NCBI GenBank assembly: GCA_964530555.1
Contig: CAZHBD010000016.1
Coordinates: 1 to 15,278 of the forward strand
From: CAZHBD01 sp964530555
Lineage (GTDB): Bacteria; Patescibacteriota; Saccharimonadia; Saccharimonadales; AWTP1-31
Reading direction: 5' to 3'
DNA: 15,278 nucleotides
Below the pieces are notes generated by a model. That model saw only the letters and a list, made by a program, of their open reading frames with translations. It was not told the origin of the DNA and did not search any database. A program made the position numbers and the translations under genes. Positions within the stretch are counted from its first letter, which is position 1, and each line of letters starts with the position of its first letter. Shown here in pieces: positions 8,258 through 12,851 of this stretch.

Positions 8258-9073
8258 ATGAGTAAATTTCCAACGCATGTGCCAGTAACAGAGGTGGCAG
8301 AGTATACTGACAATATAATTATTGGGAATCTAGGACAGCCAGTTGGTTTTGATTTGGATCAGTTGTCTCTGAATGTTCGTGCAATAGAGCGTGTCCGTGC
8401 TCTAGCTTGGCTAGGAACAGTAAGTATTGTAGGGAGGCAAGGGCATACTACGGAGCATAGATTTATGTCGCAAGCTAATACAGCTGGCGAAGCAACTGTT
8501 GGTGGCTTTGCTCAAAGAGACAAGATAAGACTCGGTGGAGCTGAAGTTGAGCCACCGACCTTGGTATCAACATTAGGCCGTAGAGACGTGACTTTAGTCA
8601 TGAATAACACCGAAGCGGAAAAGCGAATTCGTGATGAAGCAGATCGTTACCCACTGCAACAGTTTGACCCCATTGCTCGTGCTGATATGCTCAATCGTGC
8701 CATGAAGGAAGGACTAGTTTCTGCAAGCTATCAAGCAAATCTATCAAAGTTAGGACTGGCAACTACAGCGTGCTTTACAGCTGCTATGCTATTGGGTCCG
8801 AATAACAGCCTTCTGGCCAGAGACGCTCCTCCAATTGCAAAACTAATTCCTGCTAGTGTCTTATTAAACAACGTACTACATATGTGGGCTTTCAGTGCAG
8901 CAAAGTACTTTTCGCGCGATAAGTACAAAATTAATGAGCGTGACATGTGGTATTTAATGCGAAGCGTTCGTCAATCAATGTTTTTTGGGTCGGCTCCTGA
9001 TCGTTTTGCGGCGGCATCATTGTATGTACACTCGCATCGTTTCTCGCAAGCTTTGTCAAAGCAGGTTGCTTGA
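8258..9073 (+). CDS. Orphan protein of unknown function
   Basis: Not recognised. The 271-residue protein has no signal peptide. Residues 1-110 look like a mixed alpha/beta region, and 115-160 is charged and helical (EAEKRIRDEADRY). Two weakly hydrophobic stretches at about 165-180 and 192-215 could be membrane-associated or buried helices. The C-terminal part is aromatic and basic (MWYLMRSVRQSMFFG, 230-244). The gene is more A/T-rich and uses more A/T-ending codons than its neighbours by eye. It lies between the intact 3' end of the peptide-binding gene and a second copy of that 3' end, so it occupies a rearranged site. Its own perfect -10 box suggests it is expressed. It could be a membrane-linked accessory protein; nothing more can be said. 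Confidence 0.75.
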   Translation: MSKFPTHVPVTEVAEYTDNIIIGNLGQPVGFDLDQLSLNVRAIERVRALAWLGTVSIVGRQGHTTEHRFMSQANTAGEATVGGFAQRDKIRLGGAEVEPPTLVSTLGRRDVTLVMNNTEAEKRIRDEADRYPLQQFDPIARADMLNRAMKEGLVSASYQANLSKLGLATTACFTAAMLLGPNNSLLARDAPPIAKLIPASVLLNNVLHMWAFSAAKYFSRDKYKINERDMWYLMRSVRQSMFFGSAPDRFAAASLYVHSHRFSQALSKQVA

Positions 9074-9102
9074 CTTAGGCGAACTGAGTAGTTCTTTACT
9101 CC

Positions 9103-9147
9103 GTCGACAAATGGCTCATCCGCACCGTGCCTCAGCCGATTGAGTAA
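9103..9147 (+). pseudogene. 3'-terminal remnant of a second peptide-binding protein gene
   Basis: This stretch encodes VDKWLIRTVPQPIE followed by TAA. The intact gene ends VDKWLIRTVPQPIN at 8151-8195. The first 26 nt are identical. In the remaining codons the differences are synonymous, apart from the last sense codon (AAT against GAG). That pattern points to a diverged paralogue that was under protein-level selection, not to a fresh duplication. Nothing upstream of 9103 matches the rest of the gene, so all but its last 14 codons is gone. Confidence 0.85.
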
Positions 9148-9210
9148 TCGAGCTGCTGTGTCGAGCCTGCACGCTGTTGGAGAACCTGAAGAGCCTGAGA
9201 GGAATTGAAC
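9147..9210 (+). repeat. Diverged direct repeat, copy A
   Basis: Aligns with 10157-10221 in the same orientation: 56 of 65 columns identical, with one 1-nt gap, and the last 19 nt identical. On the minus strand each copy begins GTTCAATTCCTCTCAGGCT, which reads like a tRNA T-loop plus the 3' strands of the T and acceptor stems, without an encoded CCA. It may be a tRNA 3'-end attachment-site scar. It starts on the stop codon of the 9103-9147 remnant. Confidence 0.65.
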
Positions 9211-9225
9211 CGTAAATAGTTATTG

Positions 9226-9254
9226 TTGACGCCACGACCTGGGGATCCTATACT
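9226..9254 (+). promoter_or_regulatory. Consensus-like promoter TTGACG-N17-TATACT for a small RNA
   Basis: TTGACG (9226-9231) and TATACT (9249-9254) are exactly 17 nt apart, each matching 5 of 6 consensus bases. It is the strongest two-box promoter I find here. No protein-coding gene follows; the predicted start near 9261 is directly before a hairpin, a 20-nt linker and a terminator. Confidence 0.65.
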
Positions 9255-9283
9255 AATTATTAGCTTATGCTTAAGCACAAGCT

Positions 9284-9303
9284 CGATCAGAAGAGATGAC
9301 AAC
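9284..9303 (+). repeat. 20-nt exact direct repeat, first copy (second copy at 9442-9461)
   Basis: CGATCAGAAGAGATGACAAC occurs here and again at 9442-9461, inside the tRNA gene, 158 nt apart and on the same strand. The identity stops abruptly on both sides. A split, looser third match lies in the terminator hairpin between them: on the plus strand GTTGTCA (9376-9382) and CTCTTCT (9391-9397), the reverse complements of the two halves. Confidence 0.9.
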
Positions 9304-9307
9304 GATG

Positions 9308-9327
9308 AGCACCGCAAGGTGCTTTTT
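9308..9327 (+). terminator. Intrinsic terminator of the candidate small RNA
   Basis: AGCACC - GCAA - GGTGCT followed by TTTT. A 6-bp GC-rich stem with a stable tetraloop and a T run, correctly oriented for + transcripts starting near 9261. Confidence 0.8.
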
Positions 9328-9348
9328 CGTTCATAGAAACCTCTTTAT

Positions 9349-9406
9349 CCAAAAAGAGAAAGAGCAGCGCTGTTAGTTGTCACCAGGCTGCTCTTCTCGT
9401 TTTTGG
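9349..9406. terminator. Bidirectional terminator after the GUC tRNA
   Basis: GAGAAAGAGCAGC (9356-9368) pairs with GCTGCTCTTCTC (9387-9398), with one bulge and an 18-nt loop. A-rich and T-rich flanks let both strands end in a T run (TTTTT at 9400-9404 on +; the complement of 9351-9355 on -). The outer arm on the minus strand includes the encoded CCA of the tRNA. Confidence 0.75.
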
Positions 9407-9491
9407 TACCCCGCACCAGAGTCGAACTGGTAGAGATCTAACGATCAGAAGAGATGACAACTCTTTGCGTCTACCATTGCGCCAGCGGGGC
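9404..9491 (-). tRNA. Class II tRNA with GUC anticodon (identity uncertain)
   Basis: Full cloverleaf on the minus strand: acceptor GCCCCGC/GCGGGGT (first pair G-U), discriminator A and encoded CCA. The D arm is GCGC...ACGC with a GGTAGA loop motif. The anticodon stem AAGAG/CTCTT has loop TTGTCAT, and the T arm ACCAG-TTCGACT-CTGGT is perfect. Between the anticodon and T stems is a 17-nt variable arm with its own GATC-GTTA-GATC stem, which marks a class II tRNA (Leu, Ser or Tyr). GUC would read Asp codons, but bacterial tRNA-Asp is class I. A73 and the D-loop fit Leu best. U38 is unusual. It may be a recombined, decoy or special-purpose tRNA. Confidence 0.75.
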
Positions 9492-9527
9492 GCTTCAACC
9501 GAAGTTTGCCCTCCAATTGATAACGGT

Positions 9528-9556
9528 ATTTTACCAAAGTGCTTAGCACTTGTAAA
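9528..9556 (-). promoter_or_regulatory. Promoter TTTACA-N17-TAAAAT for the GUC tRNA, with palindrome in the spacer
   Basis: On the minus strand TTTACA (9556-9551) and TAAAAT (9533-9528) are 17 nt apart, and TG-G precedes the -10 box. The predicted start near 9521 leaves a 30-nt leader before the tRNA at 9491. The palindrome AAGTGC-TTA-GCACTT (9537-9551) fills most of the spacer and could bind a regulator. Confidence 0.65.
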
Positions 9557-9581
9557 TATAGAGTGCCAATCCAAGGCACCA

Positions 9582-10070
9582 CTACTTCTTCTTAAGCTCC
9601 TCAAGCTGCTCGTTAAGTACTCTAAGTTGTTTCTCTTGCCAACTATTGCTCGTCTTGTTAGCGGACCAAGCAAAGTAGCCAGCCATAATCGCTGAAATGA
9701 TTGCGATTCCGATTGAGGCAAAAGCTAGGGTCTTAGCTGTTTTGGAGTTGATTGATGATTCTTCTGCGTTTCTGGATGTGATCGTTTTGAGTTGTCGAGT
9801 AAGCGTAGTTAACTTCTTTGACGACTCCGCATTGTCTTTAGAGGATAAATGCAGTGTTCTAACTGCACGCTCTACTTTGTCTGTGGAATCTTCTAGCTGC
9901 ATAATTCGACGTCGCAGCAGTTCATTTTGGCCGGAGGCGATAAGTGGCCCCAATATAAGTGATGCGTTAGCACTGAAGTTAGTATTCTTGAGTTCTACAT
10001 TATAGGAGCGTACTTTAACGATAAGTTCATCGTCGTCAAAATCTAGGGGATACGACTTTTCCTCAGTCAT
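9582..10070 (-). CDS. Small coiled-coil membrane protein of unknown function
   Basis: Not recognised. The 162-residue protein has an acidic N-terminus (1-35) and a hydrophobic patch (34-46). A long Lys/Glu/Ser-rich helical region (48-110) probably forms a coiled coil. One clear membrane helix follows (about 112-136, LAFASIGIAIISAIMAGYFAW), then a short charged helical tail (143-162, EKQLRVLNEQLEELKKK). The layout suits a membrane-tethered oligomeric protein. It ends 90 nt before the GUC tRNA on the same strand, and only a tRNA 3' fragment and repeat B lie upstream. A tRNA-region gene of this size with no clear family is typical of accessory cargo. The antisense frames over it are Ser-rich and look like shadows. 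Confidence 0.75.
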   Translation of the reverse strand: MTEEKSYPLDFDDDELIVKVRSYNVELKNTNFSANASLILGPLIASGQNELLRRRIMQLEDSTDKVERAVRTLHLSSKDNAESSKKLTTLTRQLKTITSRNAEESSINSKTAKTLAFASIGIAIISAIMAGYFAWSANKTSNSWQEKQLRVLNEQLEELKKK

Positions 10071-10094
10071 TGAGAGTAATAAACATAATGAATT

Positions 10095-10112
10095 TGGTGC
10101 CCTTGGCAGGAC
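10095..10112 (-). pseudogene. tRNA 3'-end fragment (T-stem 3' strand, acceptor 3' strand, CCA)
   Basis: On the minus strand GTCCTGCCAAGGGCACCA reads like the end of a tRNA: CCTGC (T-stem 3' strand), CAAGGGC (acceptor 3' strand), A73, CCA. No matching GCCCTTG 5' strand is found to its right, and the sequence before it does not form a proper T arm (the loop is too long). It is a leftover of a tRNA gene, lying just upstream of the 162-residue gene. Confidence 0.55.
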
Positions 10113-10156
10113 GGTGTTGGAACCATCCGGAGGTCGAGTACCTCAGTCTGCGACTG

Positions 10157-10221
10157 ATCGAGTTGCTGTGTCGTGCATGCGCGCTGTTAGAGAGTCTGAA
10201 TCAGCCTGAGAGGAATTGAAC
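10157..10221 (+). repeat. Diverged direct repeat, copy B
   Basis: Partner of copy A at 9147-9210. The two copies bracket about 1 kb holding the candidate small RNA, the GUC tRNA and the 162-residue gene. The conserved end again looks like a tRNA T-loop and 3' strand on the minus strand. Copy B ends 12 nt before the end of the DUF5677-like gene. Confidence 0.65.
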
Positions 10222-10233
10222 TCATGTCATCGA

Positions 10234-10863
10234 TCAGGATGCCATGCATTCTTCCCTGAATTGATTGAGCTTCCTGATCTCGGCTTCGGTAAAGACGCCC
10301 CCAACTTCAATGTATAAGAGAGCTCCAAGTACGAACACAGTTTCCCATTTTAGTAAATGGTCGCTTGTCCAAGCATGCTGCATCATAATGTAAGAGGGAT
10401 TTGTATGCGCAAAGTAGGACAGAAAATCGTACTGAACAGAATTGCCGCTTAGGTTTTGTATTCGATCTTCAATCGTACTGGTTGTCCATTCACCATAGCC
10501 TCTCAAGTATGATGACCTTAGGTCTGTGCCTTGCTTCTCGAGAATCGCTTTTGCATTTCGAATCAGGTCGTAGGCTGCCAGTATGTAACGAGCCGACCTG
10601 TCGTCCGCTTTTGAACGATCTCCAAAGATCCATTTTGCGTCGGCTTGACTCTCCATGTTAGATCGAGCGAGTGTGCCTAGGCTTTTGTAATATCCCTTCT
10701 TAGCGGCAGCTATGGAAGCCTCGTGTACCTCGAATATGGAAACAAACAGCATTCCGGCCGCAATCTGCATAGGATCTTGCGGCTTTTCCTTAGACTCCCA
10801 TCTTCGGAAAATCCTCCAAAGGTATCTATTAACCTTTTGTGCAAATTTGATCGAATCGTTCAA
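10234..10863 (-). CDS. DUF5677-like protein of unknown function
   Basis: A soluble, mainly helical protein of 209 residues. Two blocks resemble DUF5677 (a family seen in accessory and defence-rich regions): LARSNMESQADAKWIFGD (65-82), with the family-like Arg67...Glu71 pair, and DFLSYFAHTNPSY (146-158), with Ser149 and His153. The rest is amphipathic helix. The start is TTG at 10863, with an in-frame stop only three codons upstream; the next Met is residue 32 (10770), so the N-terminus is uncertain. It begins 28 nt after the CCA end of tRNA-Leu on the same strand with no terminator between, so it may be expressed from the tRNA promoter and released by tRNA processing. Activity is unknown. Confidence 0.75.
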   Translation of the reverse strand: MNDSIKFAQKVNRYLWRIFRRWESKEKPQDPMQIAAGMLFVSIFEVHEASIAAAKKGYYKSLGTLARSNMESQADAKWIFGDRSKADDRSARYILAAYDLIRNAKAILEKQGTDLRSSYLRGYGEWTTSTIEDRIQNLSGNSVQYDFLSYFAHTNPSYIMMQHAWTSDHLLKWETVFVLGALLYIEVGGVFTEAEIRKLNQFREECMAS

Positions 10864-10890
10864 AATAAATCAACTAAATAAGCTTATGCT

Positions 10891-10977
10891 TGGTGCCGCA
10901 GAGAGGACTTGAACCTCCACGGGGTTGCCCCCACTACGTCCTGAACGTAGCGTGTATACCAATTTCACCACTGCGGC
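10891..10977 (-). tRNA. tRNA-Leu (anticodon CAG)
   Basis: Complete class II cloverleaf on the minus strand: acceptor GCCGCAG/CTGCGGC, A73, encoded CCA. D arm with TTGGTA; anticodon stem CTACG/CGTAG with loop TTCAGGA (anticodon CAG at 10943-10941). The long variable arm has GGGG/CCCC, and the T loop is TTCAAGT. All features agree with Leu reading CUG. Confidence 0.95.
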
Positions 10978-11026
10978 ATAAAACACCTCTGCTTTCCAGT
11001 TCGCTTGCAACAGTGGGTATTGGGGT

Positions 11027-11063
11027 CCCCGCAAACTGTCGCGTTAGCGCCTAGTTTGTGGGG
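11027..11063. other. Hairpin between tRNA-Leu and its duplicated 5' half
   Basis: CCCCGCAAACT (11027-11037) pairs with AGTTTGTGGGG (11053-11063): 11 bp with one mismatch (A-C or G-U depending on the strand transcribed). The 15-nt loop holds a smaller GCG-TTAG-CGC stem. There is no T run on either side, so it is not a plain terminator. It is the only structured part of the 88 bp of unique sequence separating the two tRNA copies. Confidence 0.7.
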
Positions 11064-11068
11064 TGTAC

Positions 11069-11101
11069 TAGCGTGTATACCAATTTCACCACTGCGGCAT
11101 A
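11069..11101 (-). pseudogene. Duplicated 5' half of tRNA-Leu
   Basis: Thirty-three nt identical to 10948-10980: tRNA-Leu from base 1 to the third base of the anticodon stem, plus 3 nt of 5' flank. The identity breaks inside the anticodon stem. This copy, not the intact gene, has a well-spaced promoter directly upstream on the minus strand (11118-11146). Confidence 0.9.
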
Positions 11102-11117
11102 GGTGTTATGACTGATA

Positions 11118-11146
11118 ATTTTAGATGAAGTTTTTGTTGATAGCAA
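11118..11146 (-). promoter_or_regulatory. Leftward promoter TTGCTA-N17-TAAAAT for the tRNA-Leu region
   Basis: On the minus strand TTGCTA (11146-11141) and TAAAAT (11123-11118) are 17 nt apart. The predicted start near 11111 is about 13 nt before the duplicated tRNA half. Transcripts should then read through the hairpin into the intact tRNA-Leu and possibly the DUF5677-like gene. Confidence 0.6.
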
Positions 11147-11158
11147 ATGTGCTATCAT
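11138..11158 (+). promoter_or_regulatory. Rightward extended -10 (TGC TATCAT) and overlapping palindromic operator candidate
   Basis: TG-C-TATCAT (11150-11158) is the likely promoter of the FAD-linked oxidase, with a leader of about 40 nt. The inverted repeat TGATAGCA-AATG-TGCTATCA (11138-11157) covers this box and, on the other strand, the -35 box of the leftward tRNA promoter. A protein bound here could affect both transcripts. Confidence 0.6.
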
Positions 11159-11204
11159 ACTTAGCAGAAACACTAATGCTTGATTCGACTGAGAAATAGA
11201 GGGT

Positions 11205-12842
11205 ATGAGCAAAGTTGCACATTATTTGCAGGAACATGTTACTGGCGAAGTCACCGCCGCTCAGGATGCGCGACGATACTTCGCGACCGACGGCAGCGTA
11301 TTTGCTGTTACTCCATCACTGGTAGTTTATCCAAGAAACGAACAAGACATCCGTAAGACAGCTCGCTTTACTTGGCAGCTAGCCGAACGAGGTAGGGTTA
11401 TTCCGATAACCGCTCGCGGTATGGGCACCGATCAAGCCGGTGCGGCCATTGGCGAAGGGATTATTATGGTCTTTCCCGCTCATATGCATCGCATTCTAGA
11501 GCTCGATGGTAAAAGCGGCGACGTCATAGTTGAGCCGGGTATCAATTATGGCAAGTTGCAGCAGACGCTACATACACATGGGCGGTTTTTACCACCATAC
11601 CCTTCCTCAATTGAGTACTCAAGCATCGGTGGCGCAGTGGCAAATAACGCGTCCGGTGAGAAAACGGTCAAATATGGCAGTACACGTAAGTATGTCAAGA
11701 GTCTCCGTGTTGTCCTGGCCAATGGTGAGGTAATTGAGACGCGTCGTTACAACAAACGAGAGATAAGCAAGAAGATGGGCCTAGCGAGCTTTGAAGGCGA
11801 AATTTATCGAGCCCTCGATGCACTGCTGGACGAACATAAAAATGCTATCGAGACTATGAAGTTCGCAACGACTAAGAACGCTGCAGGCTATGATTTACTT
11901 GATGTGCGTCATAAAGATGGTTCGGTAGACCTTTCCCCGTTATTTGTCGGCTCGCAAGGCACGCTCGGTATTATTAGTGAAATTACACTGCATACCGAGA
12001 TATATAATCCGCAAAGCACCTTGATAGCTGCGTATTTTGATGATATCCAGGTAGCCGAAGAAGCGGTACTACAGCTGCGCAAACTGCCAGAAATGCCGAG
12101 TGCCATGGAAGTTGTCGACCGAAACTTGCTCGAATTCCTTGATGAGCACAGTCCCAACCAACTCAAAGGGATTGTTGACAAGCCGTTTCACCAGTTGGTT
12201 GTTCTTATAGAGTTTGATAATGCAAATCCGCGAGTACAGAAGAAACTTGCCAAGAAAGCTGTCAAAATTCTGAATCACTTTCAGGTGCCATACCGTGTGG
12301 AAACTGAAGAGGAGGAAAAAGAAAAGCTTTGGAAAATTCGCCATAGTTCTGCTTCTGTAATTGCACATACCGAAGGCACAAGCAAGGCGTTACCGATTAT
12401 TGAAGATGGCACGGTGCCGGTTGGACAGTTCAAGGAGTACATCCAGGGTGTATATGAGCTATTTGATAAGTATCATCTAAAGTCAGCCATTTGGGGGCAC
12501 GCTGGAGATGCCAATCTGCATATCCAGCCATTTCTTGACCTCAGCCAGATTGGTGATCGCCAAAAAGTCTTCAAGGTGATGGATGAATATCATCACATGG
12601 TTATGCGCATGGGTGGTAGTACCAGTGCCGAGCACGGCGATGGGCGGCTACGGGCACCGTACTTGCATGAGTTGTACGGCGAAGAAGTCTACAAAGTCTT
12701 TCAGAAACTCAAAACCATCTTTGACCCCTACGGAACGATGAACCCCGGCGTCAAGATTAACGTCTCGTTGGATGATATCAAGCCACTACTTCGTCACGAA
12801 TATAACCTCGACCATCTCGCAACTCACTTACCGAGGACCTAG
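11205..12842 (+). CDS. FAD-linked oxidase, GlcD / D-lactate dehydrogenase type
   Basis: Flavoprotein of the FAD_binding_4 plus FAD-oxidase C class, which oxidises 2-hydroxy acids such as glycolate or D-lactate. FAD-site motifs: ARGMGTDQAGAAIG (70-83), SSIGGAVANNASGEKTVKYG (139-158) and FVGSQGTLGIISEITL (247-262). C-terminal domain motifs: WGHAGDANLHIQP (430-442, metal/substrate histidines), AEHGDGR (475-481) and DPYGTMNPG (507-515). At 545 residues it is longer than E. coli GlcD (499) but lacks a fused Fe-S domain; no GlcE/GlcF partner or electron acceptor gene is nearby. The purine-rich AGAGGG just before the ATG is spaced too closely to be a normal Shine-Dalgarno site. The exact substrate cannot be read from the sequence. 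Confidence 0.9.
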   Translation: MSKVAHYLQEHVTGEVTAAQDARRYFATDGSVFAVTPSLVVYPRNEQDIRKTARFTWQLAERGRVIPITARGMGTDQAGAAIGEGIIMVFPAHMHRILELDGKSGDVIVEPGINYGKLQQTLHTHGRFLPPYPSSIEYSSIGGAVANNASGEKTVKYGSTRKYVKSLRVVLANGEVIETRRYNKREISKKMGLASFEGEIYRALDALLDEHKNAIETMKFATTKNAAGYDLLDVRHKDGSVDLSPLFVGSQGTLGIISEITLHTEIYNPQSTLIAAYFDDIQVAEEAVLQLRKLPEMPSAMEVVDRNLLEFLDEHSPNQLKGIVDKPFHQLVVLIEFDNANPRVQKKLAKKAVKILNHFQVPYRVETEEEEKEKLWKIRHSSASVIAHTEGTSKALPIIEDGTVPVGQFKEYIQGVYELFDKYHLKSAIWGHAGDANLHIQPFLDLSQIGDRQKVFKVMDEYHHMVMRMGGSTSAEHGDGRLRAPYLHELYGEEVYKVFQKLKTIFDPYGTMNPGVKINVSLDDIKPLLRHEYNLDHLATHLPRT

Positions 12843-12851
12843 TGTCACAAA

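Larger units (their letters stand above)
9261..9328 (+). ncRNA. Candidate small antisense RNA with a 20-nt tRNA-complementary linker
   Basis: Predicted transcript of about 67 nt with three parts. A 5' hairpin (9262-9283; AGCTTATGC, loop TTAA, GCACAAGCT, one mismatch) is followed by an unpaired-looking linker of 20 nt (9284-9303). An intrinsic terminator (9308-9327) closes it. The linker is identical to 9442-9461 on the + strand. Because the tRNA there is encoded on the minus strand, the RNA would be perfectly complementary to that tRNA from base 31 through the anticodon loop and anticodon-stem 3' strand into the variable arm. Promoter and terminator are seen directly; transcription and function are inferred. 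The alternative is a recombination scar of the tRNA arm that happens to be transcribed. Confidence 0.5.

Noticed and set aside
8151..9128. 26-bp identity as a target-site duplication around an inserted element
   Set aside because: The match continues beyond 26 nt in the same reading frame with only synonymous changes until the last codon, which fits a paralogous gene end, not a target-site copy.
9404..9491. Ordinary tRNA-Asp by anticodon alone
   Set aside because: GUC does read Asp codons, but the 17-nt variable arm with its own stem is not found in bacterial tRNA-Asp, so a plain Asp call would hide the conflict.
9380..9721. 113-codon minus-strand frame covering the GUC tRNA
   Set aside because: It runs through the tRNA and terminator and overlaps the end of the better-supported 162-residue gene.
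9697..10005. 102-codon plus-strand frame opposite the 162-residue gene
   Set aside because: Ser/Val-rich with no domain character, whereas the opposite strand gives an orderly coiled coil plus membrane helix.
10095..10180. A complete additional tRNA on the minus strand
   Set aside because: Only the 3' end is convincing; no matching acceptor 5' strand, and the T arm and anticodon arm do not form.
10891..11101. Group I intron in tRNA-Leu
   Set aside because: Such introns do sit in tRNA-Leu anticodon loops, but here the tRNA-Leu gene is intact and only its 5' half is duplicated; there is no split 3' half and too little sequence for an intron core.
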